From positions 2,294,001-2,358,000 of the forward strand of contig NZ_JAUSXG010000001.1 in the NCBI RefSeq assembly GCF_030815855.1: 64,000 nt of DNA, read 5' to 3'. The position numbers and the translations under genes were made by a program. Below are positions 26,901 to 35,281 of the stretch, in pieces. Positions within the stretch are counted from its first letter, which is position 1, and each line of letters starts with the position of its first letter. Source of the DNA: Variovorax paradoxus. GTDB taxonomy: Bacteria; Pseudomonadota; Gammaproteobacteria; Burkholderiales; Burkholderiaceae_C. The notes beneath the pieces are model-generated. The model did no database searches, was not told the DNA's origin, and saw only the letters and a program-made list of their open reading frames with translations.

Positions 26901-27049
26901 CCATCGTGGTGGCCGACGGCACCAGCTGCCGCCACCAGATCGGAGACGGCGCGCAGCGCGAGGCCGTGCACGTGGCCGTGTTGCTGGAGCGGCATCTGCT
27001 GCCGCCCACCCGGGCGGCCGAGCCGGGTGAGCGGAGTGGCACAAAATGA
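23954..27049 (+). CDS. FAD/4Fe-4S D-2-hydroxyacid dehydrogenase (YdiJ-like fusion)
   Basis: 1031 residues, close to the length of E. coli YdiJ. Three parts are visible. The FAD-binding PCMH domain (about 50-280) has LARGGGTSQCGQT and TLGGMAGNNSCGSRS; the GlcD-like oxidase cap follows, to about 540, with HGDGLCRGEW. Two 4Fe-4S ferredoxin motifs come next, with cysteines in MCNNNGHC...MCPSY and LCVGCKGCKRDCPTG. Two GlcF-like CCG motifs close the protein, in GGHHCCGRTF and ESSCCGMAGSFG. Such fusions oxidise D-2-hydroxyglutarate, D-lactate or related acids and pass electrons to the membrane quinone pool. It is cotranscribed with gntR. The exact substrate is not determinable. Confidence 0.9.
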   Translation: MRIDPASQIQPAGTVLPPNDTCELLERRLRAETEGEVLFDSGSRGRYATDASIYQITPVGAFVPTNERDIATAIDIARDLKVPVLARGGGTSQCGQTTGAALVIDNSKHFRRVLDVNVEEGTATVEPGLVLDHLNAQLRAHRLWYPVDVSTSAQATLGGMAGNNSCGSRSIAYGNMVHNVLGATAWLSNGELVEFGPEATLGARAAGIAQFVHGLAREHREQIHAHWPKVLRRVAGYNLDIFDNQSEKPYTADGSVNLAHLLIGAEGTLAYTRSLKLKLAPLPSAKVLGIVNFPTFHAAMDAAQHIVKLGPTAVELVDRTMIELSLANPAFKPTVETALIGKPAAILLVEFAGTEKAALLPQLRQLVELMGDLGLPGSVVEMPDEARQKNLWEVRKAGLNIMMSLKGDGKPVSFIEDCAVPLEHLAEYTDALTEVFARYGSRGTWYAHASVGTLHVRPILDMRADGGAKMRAIAEEAAALVRKYKGAFSGEHGDGLCRGEWIEWQFGPAVNEAFRAIKQKLDPANLFNPGKIVDTPRMDDGALFRFAPPTAPKPYRRIELKPVLDWSAWNVNADPVTEKTTAPGTGGDSTGGLAKAVEMCNNNGHCRKFDAGTMCPSYRVTRDEQHLTRGRANTLRLALSGQLGPDAFTSEQMHETMDLCVGCKGCKRDCPTGVDMAKMKIEFLDHYKKRHGHTLKDRLVAYMPDYAHKASRVPWLMNLRNTLPGAAWLGEKLLGFSARRSLPEWRSDTFWRAKADMHGMFASREAVLSVRASGGKAAVLFVDTFNGTFESENALAAARVLKAAGYTLHTVEKSGGHHCCGRTFLASGMVAEAKRRAEALIDALRPFAEAGIPVVGLEPSCLLTLRDETLVMGFGKKAETVAKQALLFEEFIARELRAGRFELALTPATAPILLHGHCHQKAFGAVSPVLDVLRLIPGAEPELIESSCCGMAGSFGYEARHIDVSMQMAEASLLPAIRAVPNAIVVADGTSCRHQIGDGAQREAVHVAVLLERHLLPPTRAAEPGERSGTK

Positions 27050-27053
27050 CGCG

Positions 27054-27623
27054 ATGAACGCAGCATCCATCGGCAGCGACATCATCGAGCCCGGCTTCGC
27101 GCTGTTCGACACCGCCATCGGCATTTGCGCGCTGGCCTGGGGGCCGCGCGGGCTCGTGGGTGTGCAACTGCCTGAAGACAACGGCGAAGCCGCCACCCGC
27201 GCACGCATGCGGCGCCGCTTCCCCGAGCTGCCCGAATCGGAACCGACCGGGAGCGCACAGCAGGCTGTCGCGGCCATCCAGGCCTTGCTGCAAGGCGCGG
27301 CCGACGACCTGAGGCACATCGTTCTCGACATGAGCCAGGTGTCGGAATTCCATCAACGCATCTATGCGATTGCACGGCGCATTCCGCCAGGCCAGACGCG
27401 CACCTATGGCGAGATTGCGGCCGAGTTGGGCGACAAGGGCCTGTCGCGCGCGGTGGGCCAGGCCATGGGCCACAACCCGTTCGCGCCGGTGGTGCCGTGC
27501 CACCGCGTGCTGGCCGCGGGCAACAAGCCCGGCGGCTTTTCGGCGGGCGGCGGCGCGCTGACGAAACTGCGCATGCTCGATATCGAAGGCGCGCGGCCGA
27601 ACGGGATGGCTTCGCTGTTCTAG
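27054..27623 (+). CDS. ogt: Methylated-DNA-protein-cysteine S-methyltransferase
   Basis: 189 residues from the ATG at 27054, five bases after the dehydrogenase stop. The protein repairs O6-alkylguanine by irreversible transfer of the alkyl group to its own cysteine. The acceptor lies in VVPCHRVLAAG, Cys codon at 27498-27500. The DNA-binding helix-turn-helix is in PPGQTRTYGEIAAELG and the following RAVGQAMGHNP, and GGFSAGGGALTKLRMLDIEG is the family's C-terminal signature. Length and lack of an Ada N-terminal domain fit Ogt rather than Ada. Its stop shares CTAG with the convergent LysR gene. Confidence 0.93.
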   Translation: MNAASIGSDIIEPGFALFDTAIGICALAWGPRGLVGVQLPEDNGEAATRARMRRRFPELPESEPTGSAQQAVAAIQALLQGAADDLRHIVLDMSQVSEFHQRIYAIARRIPPGQTRTYGEIAAELGDKGLSRAVGQAMGHNPFAPVVPCHRVLAAGNKPGGFSAGGGALTKLRMLDIEGARPNGMASLF

Positions 27624-28504
27624 CGCGGGCCCATCATCTCCTCGAACCATTGCGCGACGTACACCGCTTCGGGTGCGGCATCGGGCGCCAGGCCGTAGTA
27701 GTAGCGGTTCAGCGTCATGCGCAGTGCGGGGAGCGGCGACTGCAGCCGGCCCGAGGCCAGGTCGTGCGCCACGAGAGAGGTCGGTGCCAGCGCGATGCCC
27801 AGCCCGTCGACCGCGGCCTGCAGCACGAAGTGCAGGTGGTCGAACTGGAGCCGGCCCGCCGGTTTGGTACGCGGTGCGCCGACGTGCTTCTTCCAGTCGT
27901 CCCAGTCTTCCTTGCGCGTGCGGGCCGACAGCTGCACGTGCGAGGCCAGCGCGCGCAAGTCCGCGAGCGGATGCGCCTTGAACAGCGCCGGCGCACCGAC
28001 CACCAGCACCTCGTCTTCGAGGAACGGGCGCACCTCGATGGAGGGCGGCCAGCCCTCGAGCCCGCGTCGCACCGCGATGTCGAAGCTGCCCGCGGCCTGC
28101 TCGGGCATGACCGTGCTCGTGACCACCTGCGGTTCGATCTCGGGGTAGCGCTCGACGAACGAAGGCAGGCGCGGAATGAGCCACCGCACTGCGAAGGAGG
28201 GCCGCACGTTGATCCTGACGGCACGGGCCGGCCCCTGCGCCTGCAGCGCGCGCGCCGCCGCATGGATCTGCGCGATGGCCGGGCCTGCCTCGGCAAAGAA
28301 CTGCTGTCCTTCCGCGGTCAACGCGACCTGGCGGACGCGGCGTTCGAACAGCGCAACGCCCAGGCATTCCTCCAGGCTCTTGATCTGCCGGCTCACCGCA
28401 CTGTGCGTCACATGAAGCTCGATGGCCGCCCGCGTGAAACTCTGGTGGCGGGCCGCGGCGACGAAAGCGCGCACGGCATTGAGAGGCGGTTCGCGAAGCG
28501 GCAT
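27620..28504 (-). CDS. LysR-family transcriptional regulator (GcvA-like)
   Basis: 294 residues from the ATG at 28504 (MPLREPPLNAVRAF); an in-frame ATG at 28525 would add seven residues. The open frame continues upstream to 29173, but that extension is antisense to the MFS gene and is not credible. The HTH spans about residues 8-65, with AAARHQSFTRAAIELHVTHS and AVSRQIKSLEECLG. The effector domain shows the GcvA-like form, with RINVRPSFAVRWLIPRL and PSIEVRPFLEDEVLVVGAP. It is divergent from the MFS gene at 28583 and may control it. Confidence 0.9.
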   Translation of the reverse strand: MPLREPPLNAVRAFVAAARHQSFTRAAIELHVTHSAVSRQIKSLEECLGVALFERRVRQVALTAEGQQFFAEAGPAIAQIHAAARALQAQGPARAVRINVRPSFAVRWLIPRLPSFVERYPEIEPQVVTSTVMPEQAAGSFDIAVRRGLEGWPPSIEVRPFLEDEVLVVGAPALFKAHPLADLRALASHVQLSARTRKEDWDDWKKHVGAPRTKPAGRLQFDHLHFVLQAAVDGLGIALAPTSLVAHDLASGRLQSPLPALRMTLNRYYYGLAPDAAPEAVYVAQWFEEMMGPR

Positions 28505-28582
28505 GCGTGCAATTTTCTCACGCATGGCGGGCGTTAATGTCGTTTGTCGGCATGCCACCCCAAGGCGCACCATGCGCGCTCG

Positions 28583-29752
28583 ATGTTTCGCACCACCCCC
28601 GCTCCCGCTCCCACTGCCATCGACCTGAACTCGCGCCACGCGGCCATCGCGCTCGGGCTTTCGCTGCCCGCCGACGTGGTGCTCTACCTGCTGCTGCCGA
28701 TGTATGCCGGGCAGTTCGGCGTGACGCTGGCGGAAGCCGGCATGCTGCTTGCGGCCAATCGGCTCGTGCGCATTGCAGGCTACGGCGCGGTGGCGCGCTT
28801 CTATGCGCGCAACGGCGACCGGCTCACATGCAGCATCGCGGTCGTCGCGGCTGCGTTCTGCGGACTCGGCTACGCCACGCTGTCGGGTTTCTGGGCGCTG
28901 CTTCCATTGCGGCTCGTGTGGGGCCTGTGTTTTGCCGCGCTCAATCTGTCGACGCAATCGCTGGCCACCGCCGAGCAGTTGGGTGCGGCGCGCCGCAGCG
29001 GGCGTTCGCGCGCGCTCATCGCGATGGGGCCGGTGCTGGCGCTGCCGCTGGGTGCGCTGCTGGCGCAGTGGGCCGGCCCGCGCATCATCTTCGGCATTCT
29101 TGCCGTGTTCTCGCTGTTGGCGGTGCTTGCTGCGAGGCGGCTGCCTTCTGTGCCGCATGGCACCGGACCACAACGGGCACGGCGCTTCAAGTGGCCCAAC
29201 AGCCTCGATGCCTGGTCGTTCATGGAAGGGCTGACGCTCGACGGGCTCTTCATCGTCGGCCTGTCCTATCTGGGCAAGGACCTGATGCCGGGCGGCGCGG
29301 TGGTCATGGCCGGTTCGCTGATGGCGCTGCGCTACCTGGCGGAAATTCTGCTGAGCCCGGTCGGCGGCCGCATGGCGGAGCGCTTCGGTGCCGAGCGGCT
29401 GCTGGTGAGCCTGTCGCTCGTGACGGCGATTGCACTGGCCGGCTTCGGCCTTGGCTGGCTATGGAGCTGCGCGGCATCGATCGTGGTGCTGCGCGCCTTG
29501 CAGCTGCCCTTGCTGCCGCCCATCGTGGCGCGCCGCACGCCGGGGCCGGAGCGCATGCATGCGCTGGCCGCGCGTGCGGTGTGGCGCGACATCGGCGCTG
29601 GCATCGGGCCGCTGCTGGCCGGGCTCCTGTTGCCGGTTGTGGCATCGTCGTGGCTCTACGGCAGTTGCGCGCTGCTGCTGGCCGCGGCGGCGCTGGCGTG
29701 CGGTAAAAACCCGTCAGCCCCGGTAGACAAAAAACAAGGAGCGACCCCGTGA
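28583..29752 (+). CDS. MFS transporter
   Basis: 389 residues from the ATG at 28583; an earlier in-frame ATG at 28544 is possible. Hydropathy gives 10 to 12 membrane segments, and LAEAGMLLAANRLVRIAGYGAVARFYARNGDR resembles the motif A loop. The second half includes SFMEGLTLDGLFIVGLSYLGKDL, a short charged re-entry. No close subfamily was recognised. The gene ends in a GTGA overlap with the flavoprotein gene, so the two are translated together. A LysR gene lies divergently upstream. Confidence 0.87.
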   Translation: MFRTTPAPAPTAIDLNSRHAAIALGLSLPADVVLYLLLPMYAGQFGVTLAEAGMLLAANRLVRIAGYGAVARFYARNGDRLTCSIAVVAAAFCGLGYATLSGFWALLPLRLVWGLCFAALNLSTQSLATAEQLGAARRSGRSRALIAMGPVLALPLGALLAQWAGPRIIFGILAVFSLLAVLAARRLPSVPHGTGPQRARRFKWPNSLDAWSFMEGLTLDGLFIVGLSYLGKDLMPGGAVVMAGSLMALRYLAEILLSPVGGRMAERFGAERLLVSLSLVTAIALAGFGLGWLWSCAASIVVLRALQLPLLPPIVARRTPGPERMHALAARAVWRDIGAGIGPLLAGLLLPVVASSWLYGSCALLLAAAALACGKNPSAPVDKKQGATP

Positions 29753-30363
29753 CCCATGCCATCGACACCGTCGAGCAGCTCGAAGCGCTGTTCGGCCAGC
29801 CCGGCGAAGCTTCGCTCAAGAAGGAAGTGCCGTACCTGCACCCGAGCTACCAAGCGCTGATTGCCGCGTCGCCGCTTGCGGTGCTCGCCACCACGGGACC
29901 GGGCGGCCTCGACGCATCGCCGCGCGGCGACCCGCCGGGTTTCGTCGCGGTGCAGGACGAGAAGACGCTGCTGCTGCCCGAACGGCGCGGCAACAACCGC
30001 ATCGACAGCTTGCGCAACATCGTGGCCGATCCGCGCGTGGCGCTGCTGTTCCTGATACCTGGGGTGGGCGAGACATTGCGCGTGAACGGAAGGGCGCGCA
30101 TCACGGTCGCCCCGGACCTCATGGCACGCTTCGCGGTCGAGGGCAAGCCGCCGCAGTGCGTGATCGAGATCCGGGTCGAGTCGGTGTACTTCCAGTGCGC
30201 CCGCGCGATCCAGCGATCGAAGCTCTGGACCCCGCGGGCGGCGAATGCCAAGCCCGAAGTGCCGACGGCCGGGGCCATTCTTTCCGCGCTCACCGATGCG
30301 GCCTTCGATGGCGCGGCGTATGACCGGGAACTGCCGGCGAGGCAGCGGGCGACGCTGTACTGA
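29749..30363 (+). CDS. PPOX-type FMN-binding flavoprotein (pyridoxamine phosphate oxidase-like)
   Basis: 204 residues from a GTG at 29749, supported by AAGGAG eight bases upstream; the start overlaps the MFS stop. The split-barrel FMN-binding fold is seen in YQALIAASPLAVLATTGPGGLDASPRGDPPGFV and NRIDSLRNIVADPRVALLFLIPGVGETLRVNGRARI, the pattern of the MSMEG_1061-like group. Such proteins bind FMN or F420 and reduce or bind small molecules; the actual substrate is unknown. The AraC-type gene starts two bases after its stop. Confidence 0.87.
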   Translation: MTHAIDTVEQLEALFGQPGEASLKKEVPYLHPSYQALIAASPLAVLATTGPGGLDASPRGDPPGFVAVQDEKTLLLPERRGNNRIDSLRNIVADPRVALLFLIPGVGETLRVNGRARITVAPDLMARFAVEGKPPQCVIEIRVESVYFQCARAIQRSKLWTPRAANAKPEVPTAGAILSALTDAAFDGAAYDRELPARQRATLY

Positions 30364-30364
30364 G

Positions 30365-30904
30365 ATGTCGGAAGCAAAGGAAACCACTTTTCAACGTGCA
30401 GCCGACAGCGGCATGAGCGAGCCTCCCGCAAGCCAGGACCCGGCGCTGCTGCGTCGGCTGCTGCGCGCAAAAGACCGGATGGACGCCGCATCGCACGAGG
30501 AGTGGCCCGTGGGCCGGCTGGCGCAGGTGAGCGGCGTCTCGGAGGCTCACTTTGCGCGATCGTTCAAGCAGGCTTTCGGCATCCCGCCGCACCGGTACCT
30601 GCTCACGCGGCGCATCGAGCGGGCGATGGCGCTGCTGCGCGAAACCGATCGGCCCATCACCGACATCGCCTTCGACACGGGCTGGGCGAGCCTGGGCACC
30701 TTCGGGCGCACGTTCCGCGACGTCACCGGCGACAGCCCCAGCGCGATCCGCTCGCGCGGAAGGGCGACCGCGCACGAGCTCGGCCGCGTGCCGCTGTGCA
30801 TCGCCAGTGCAGCGCAGCGGCCCGACCTCACGACCGCAGTTTCGGAGAAGCGGCGCCGAACGGCGGACGGTACAAACGAGCCTCAACAACAGGAGAGTCC
30901 ATGA
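30365..30904 (+). CDS. AraC-family regulator, DNA-binding domain only
   Basis: 179 residues from the ATG at 30365. Only the C-terminal AraC DNA-binding module is present: EEWPVGRLAQVSGVSEAHFARSFKQAFG and ITDIAFDTGWASLGTFGRTFRDVTGDSP are its two helix-turn-helices. There is no sensor domain. The stop overlaps the start of the VOC gene by ATGA, the frequent AraC/glyoxalase pairing in which the downstream protein may supply ligand sensing or resistance. The tail of about 40 residues is low complexity. Confidence 0.87.
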   Translation: MSEAKETTFQRAADSGMSEPPASQDPALLRRLLRAKDRMDAASHEEWPVGRLAQVSGVSEAHFARSFKQAFGIPPHRYLLTRRIERAMALLRETDRPITDIAFDTGWASLGTFGRTFRDVTGDSPSAIRSRGRATAHELGRVPLCIASAAQRPDLTTAVSEKRRRTADGTNEPQQQESP

Positions 30905-31308
30905 AGCCAGGGATTGAAGTCGTCGGTTTGTACGTGCGCGATCAAGACGAGGCGCTTGCGTTTTATGTGGAGAAGCTCGGTTTCCGCGTGCACACCGACG
31001 TGGGAAACGGCGACTATCGATGGCTCACGGTGCAGCACCCCGAACAGCCGTTGTTCCAGCTCGGCCTGTTCAGGCCCGGGCCGCCGGTGCTCGATGCCGC
31101 GACGGCACAGACGGTGCGCGAGTTGGTGGCCAAGGGTGCCATGCCCCCGCTCGTGCTGACGGTGGACAACTGCCGCGCTGCCTTCGACCGGATGCTGGGC
31201 CTGGGAGTGGAGTTCACGCAGGAGCCGGTGGATCGCTACGGCACCGTGGATGCCGGCTTTCGCGACCCGTCGGGGAACGGATGGAAGATGATCCAGGCGC
31301 GCGGCTGA
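30901..31308 (+). CDS. VOC-family protein (glyoxalase/bleomycin resistance-like)
   Basis: 135 residues with two beta-alpha-beta-beta-beta halves. The first has EVVGLYVRDQDEALAFYVEKLGFRVHTDV and the second VDNCRAAFDRMLGLGVEFTQEPVDRYGTVDAGFRDPSGN. Family members bind a divalent metal at a His/Glu set across the halves; a potential His is at HTDVG. The substrate is unknown: members isomerise, cleave or sequester small molecules. It is translationally coupled to the AraC-type regulator. Confidence 0.87.
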   Translation: MKPGIEVVGLYVRDQDEALAFYVEKLGFRVHTDVGNGDYRWLTVQHPEQPLFQLGLFRPGPPVLDAATAQTVRELVAKGAMPPLVLTVDNCRAAFDRMLGLGVEFTQEPVDRYGTVDAGFRDPSGNGWKMIQARG

Positions 31309-31377
31309 GAAAGCCGCCCTGAACCGGGAAGGAGAAAACGGCGGTCCCGGACCGGCCGTTCGCAGCCGACCCTGCGT

Positions 31378-31964
31378 TCAGGCCATGCCGATCGAAAGCC
31401 GCGGCCACCGCTCGCCGAATCGCTTCGACTCGACGCGCTGCAGGTAGGTCGCGGCGGTGGCCCGGAGCGGGTTGTGCCGAACACGCAATTCGAACAGGTC
31501 GCCGAGTCCATGCGGTGCGACGACGCCCACCGAACCGTTCTCGTTCAGGTACACGCCGACGCAGGTCGCAAATTCCGGCCATGTCGCGACACCTTCTTCG
31601 AGAGCGATGCGAGAGGCGGCACCACCTGGCCCAGCGCGGCGGCGAACCAGCGATGCACGCCCGCCTGGTTCGTGACCTCCCAGCGAAGGTGGGGCATGGC
31701 CGCATGAAGCCGGCCCTCGAGCTCGGCATCCTGCGTTGGCGCCGCCTTCGCGTCGAAGTAGACGACGTCCATGTCTTCCACCGGCGAACGCTGGTCGAAG
31801 CCATGCAGGACATCCCATACCAATGACCGGACGGCGCCGGCGCCGATGCACCAGGAGGGGAGTCCGAGCGAGCGGACGGTTCGCAGCGCCTCCATCAACG
31901 CGTCGGATGCGTGGACGATGGCAACCAGCCTCTGAGCCAGTTGCGTCTCGGCGCTCGAATTCAT
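31378..31964 (-). pseudogene. Nucleotidyltransferase-family protein (COG3575-like), frameshifted
   Basis: The start MNSSAETQLAQRL at 31964 opens a frame with WCIGAGAVRSLVWDVLHGF and EDMDVVYFDAKA, the nucleotidyltransferase core, through NQAGVHRWFAAALGQVVPPLAS (near 31610). The continuation is then in another frame: ALEEGVATWPEFATCVGVYL, GLGDLFELRVRHNPL and ending WPRLSIGMA at 31378. Together they make the expected protein of about 195 residues, so one base is missing near 31600-31620. The gene is either disrupted or the sequence carries an error there. The frames taken separately encode 139 residues and an unstarted remainder. Confidence 0.75.
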
Positions 31965-31979
31965 TTTGGCCGGGCGCGG

Positions 31980-33845
31980 CTATGACGCCTGTTCTTGCGG
32001 CTCTTGCTGCTGCGCCCTCATGATCTGGTGCCGCTGCCAGTAGCGCCCGACCACACCCTTGAAGTTCTCCTTCTGCTTGCCGAGGCCGCCCACCTTCACC
32101 TTGGTGGTGCGCGCGCCCAGCATGCCCTTGTCGTGGTGCGTGACGATCAGCACGTCGCCGAAGGTGTTGTCCTGGAAGGTCAGGTCCTTGACCTCGTCCC
32201 ATCCGATCGTCGAGCCGCCCTCGACGCTCTGGTGCAGCCCCTCATGGCTCACCTGCACGCGTTCGTTGTTCTTCAGCGCAAATTCGACCGGCGGAAAGTG
32301 GCGCAGCACCACGACGCGTTCTTCTTCCGTGGCCGGTTCGTAGCGGTAGGCAAGGCTCAGTTCGTGGTTCTGGACGAAGCGCTGCTCGTAGTCGCTCCAG
32401 AGCCGCGCCTCGATGTCGGCCGCAGTCTCGATCTCGTCGGCCCACGAGGCCTCCGGCGCGGTCGAGACAATGGCGCCGTAAGCGCTTTCGGGCACGTGAT
32501 GCCCGACGTTGCGCATGCGTTCCAGGAGCGGCGGGTGGGTGTCGTAGGGATGCGGCACGTCGGCGGTCTTCATCGTCTCGATGAACGCATCCGAGCCGGC
32601 ATACGGCGGCAGGCCGGCGGCCACGAAGCCCGCAATGCCGAGCGCGCCGTCATGCTGGCGGTTCTGCTCGAACAGCTTTCGTTCGACGTCGTTGCGATAG
32701 CTCGCGTAGGCCGAAATCTTGATGAGCGATTGCACGATGGCGTTCGGTGCCGTGAGGCCGGCGGAAACACGGTCGGCCATGAATTCGCGTTCGCGGCTGT
32801 CGCGCGCCAGGGCGAACGAGAAGATCATGCGGTACAGGCGCAGCAGAAAGTGCGCCACGATGGTCAGCCCGCCGCTGCGCATGTCCCAGGTGTACTGATC
32901 GAACTGCAGCAGCTTGGGGCCGAGCGCGGCGCTGCTGCGGGTGTCGCCACCGCCCAGGTGGGCCAGCTCGTGCGCGAGCACCGCGTCGGCTTCGGTCTGG
33001 TCGAGCACGCGCAGCAGCGGAATGCTCACGAACAGCGTGCGGCCGTGCAGCGCGCGGCCGCGAACTTCGCAGGGCGCCTCGGTCACGAAGAAGTTGGTGT
33101 CGATGCCGGCCACGATCTGGTCGGGCGGCGCGGTCTTCACGCGCGTGGCCAGTTCGCGGATGCGGTCCCACAGGCGAGGCGCATCGGCCTCGGCCACCAC
33201 TTCACCCTCGATCTCGTTGCCCGAAGGCAGCTTCTTGAAGAGCGTGTAGATCGCATAGAACACGGCCACCGCCGCTGCAATGCCCGCGATGGCGATCAGC
33301 TTGACGTAATAGCGCTCCATGAAGTACGCAGTGAGCCAGAACGACAGCCACACCAGCATCGCGCTCTGCAGCACGACCTCGACCGCGCTCGACACCGTCA
33401 TGAGCCGCCAGCCCGCGACGAAGCTGGCATAGCGCAAGCCGCGGTTGGCGAAGGCGAGGGCGCCCAGCACCAGGGCGGCTGCCAGCAGCGCTGCACCGAG
33501 CGCCAGCGTCCAGAGGGCTGCGCGGTCGGCCCAATGGAACTGCCATTGCATCGAATAAGGACTGCACACCTGATCGTGAAAGTCCTTGTCCTCGGGTGCG
33601 GTGGCATCGCAGGCCTTGGACAGCGGGTGGCTGCGATAGAACTCGGCGGTCTGTGCCTTGTCGCTCGCGGACAGCCGGGTGTCGGATGCGATGCGGGCTT
33701 CGATTGCCTGCAGGAATTCGGTGTCCTGCGAACGCAGCGCGTATTCGGTAAAAACCAGCGTCGCCGCCGGAATGGCGAAAAGCGACACCAGGGTCAGTAA
33801 AAACACGCGAAAAAGGTCTTTGTGGATCGTGCGCGCGACGGCCAT
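31980..33845 (-). CDS. M48-family membrane metallopeptidase
   Basis: 621 residues from the ATG at 33845, preceded by GGAGGGAG; an upstream open extension is not supported. Hydrophobic segments occur near residues 10-35, 105-130, 140-165 and 185-215, followed by a cytoplasmic or periplasmic catalytic domain with HELAH in ADAVLAHELAHLGGGD and the second helix REFMADRVSAGL supplying the third ligand. Family members such as HtpX process membrane proteins. Downstream of the peptidase domain there is a C-terminal domain of about 200 residues with EERVVVLRHFPPVEFALKN, not recognised. It is divergent from the MFS gene at 34058. Confidence 0.9.
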   Translation of the reverse strand: MAVARTIHKDLFRVFLLTLVSLFAIPAATLVFTEYALRSQDTEFLQAIEARIASDTRLSASDKAQTAEFYRSHPLSKACDATAPEDKDFHDQVCSPYSMQWQFHWADRAALWTLALGAALLAAALVLGALAFANRGLRYASFVAGWRLMTVSSAVEVVLQSAMLVWLSFWLTAYFMERYYVKLIAIAGIAAAVAVFYAIYTLFKKLPSGNEIEGEVVAEADAPRLWDRIRELATRVKTAPPDQIVAGIDTNFFVTEAPCEVRGRALHGRTLFVSIPLLRVLDQTEADAVLAHELAHLGGGDTRSSAALGPKLLQFDQYTWDMRSGGLTIVAHFLLRLYRMIFSFALARDSREREFMADRVSAGLTAPNAIVQSLIKISAYASYRNDVERKLFEQNRQHDGALGIAGFVAAGLPPYAGSDAFIETMKTADVPHPYDTHPPLLERMRNVGHHVPESAYGAIVSTAPEASWADEIETAADIEARLWSDYEQRFVQNHELSLAYRYEPATEEERVVVLRHFPPVEFALKNNERVQVSHEGLHQSVEGGSTIGWDEVKDLTFQDNTFGDVLIVTHHDKGMLGARTTKVKVGGLGKQKENFKGVVGRYWQRHQIMRAQQQEPQEQAS

Positions 33846-34057
33846 GGGTAACTCCCTCCAGGAGACTGTTGTTGTGAATCGTTGTAAAAATTCCGGGAAG
33901 CCGATAGCGTAGCTGCGGTTTGCTGTCTTGCGAATATCGGACAGCGCGCATGCAAAGGACGTGAATACCAAGTTCGTACTCTTTGTCCAGAATTAGCAAC
34001 GGCGCGATGCCGACCCCACGCCTGCATCGTTGCCCGCGCTTGGCGACAATCGGTCGA

Positions 34058-35281
34058 ATGCGTTCTTCTCCCTTCTTCAAGATGGCCCTGTTGCTGGGCC
34101 TGCTCTCCGCCATCGGCCCGTTCGCCATCGACATGTACCTGCCGGCGCTGCCGGCCATCGGCCAGACGCTGCGGGCCGACATCGGCGCGGTGCAGATGAG
34201 CCTCACGGCGTTCTTTCTCTCGCTGGGCGCGGGCCAGCTGCTGTACGGACCGATCTCGGACATGGTCGGGCGCAAGCCGCCGCTCTATGCCGGGCTGGCG
34301 CTGTTCGCGCTCGCGAGCGTGGGCTGCGCGCTGGCCACCGACATCCAGACGCTGATCGTGCTGCGCTTCGTGCAAGGCCTGGGCGCGGCCGCCGGCATGG
34401 CGATTCCGCGCGCGGTGGTGCGCGACCTGCACACCGGCACCGATGCGGCGCGGCTCATGTCGCTGCTGATGCTGGTGTTCAGCGTGTCGCCGATCCTCGC
34501 GCCGCTGGCGGGCAGCGCCGTGATTGCGGTGGCGGGCTGGCGCGGCGTGTTCTGGGCCGTGACCATCGCCGCCGTGGCCGGCCTCGCGATGATGGTCACG
34601 CAGCTGCAGGAAACGCGGCCTCCGTCCGAGCGCGTGGAAAGCAGCCTCGGCAGCGCCTTGTCGGCGTACTGGCTGCTGCTGCGCGACTGGCACTATCTCG
34701 GGCTGGTGTTCATCGGCAGCTTCGCACTGGCGGGCTTTTTCACTTACCTGGCGAATTCGTCGTTCGTGATGATCGACCACTACGGCCTGTCGCCGACGCT
34801 GTACAGCGTGGCCTTCGGCGTGAACGCGGCGGCTTTCATCGGCGCCTCGCAGCTCACGGGCTCGCTCGGCGAGCGCTTCGGGCTGGTGGGCCTCGTCAAG
34901 TTCGGCGTGGCGGCCTCGAGCGCGGCCATGCTGGCCATGTTCGCGTACTTCGCCACGGGCGGCGACAGCCTCTGGGTGCTGATCGTGCTGTACTTCATCG
35001 CCTCGGGTTTCATGGGCCTGGTGATTCCGACCACCGGCGTGCTGGCGCTGGAGATGCACGGCGCCATTGCCGGCACGGCCTCGGCATTGCTCGGCACGCT
35101 GCAGATGCTGACCGGCGCGCTGGCCATGGGCGTGGTGGGCCTGTTCAGCGACGGGCGCCCGCTGCCGATGGTGACCGGCATGGCCGGCGGCGCGCTGATC
35201 GCGCTGGTGCTGACCTGGCTCACGCTGGGCCACGTGCGGTCGGCACCCACCCGCAGGGCACAAGAGGCGCAAGAGGCTTGA
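34058..35281 (+). CDS. MFS transporter, Bcr/CflA drug-resistance subfamily
   Basis: 407 residues from the ATG at 34058. The Bcr/CflA signature is clear: GPFAIDMYLPALPAIGQTL at the first membrane segment, GQLLYGPISDMVGRKPPLY as motif A, and VLRFVQGLGAAAGMAIPRAVVRDL as motif C-like region. It has 12 membrane segments and probably extrudes drugs or other small compounds with protons. Its stop overlaps a TTG that may start the next MFS gene, so the two are likely cotranscribed. Confidence 0.9.
   Translation: MRSSPFFKMALLLGLLSAIGPFAIDMYLPALPAIGQTLRADIGAVQMSLTAFFLSLGAGQLLYGPISDMVGRKPPLYAGLALFALASVGCALATDIQTLIVLRFVQGLGAAAGMAIPRAVVRDLHTGTDAARLMSLLMLVFSVSPILAPLAGSAVIAVAGWRGVFWAVTIAAVAGLAMMVTQLQETRPPSERVESSLGSALSAYWLLLRDWHYLGLVFIGSFALAGFFTYLANSSFVMIDHYGLSPTLYSVAFGVNAAAFIGASQLTGSLGERFGLVGLVKFGVAASSAAMLAMFAYFATGGDSLWVLIVLYFIASGFMGLVIPTTGVLALEMHGAIAGTASALLGTLQMLTGALAMGVVGLFSDGRPLPMVTGMAGGALIALVLTWLTLGHVRSAPTRRAQEAQEA

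Noticed and set aside
31378..31964. Programmed frameshift in the nucleotidyltransferase gene
   Set aside because: No slippery heptamer or following stem was seen near 31600-31620; disruption or sequence error explains it better.
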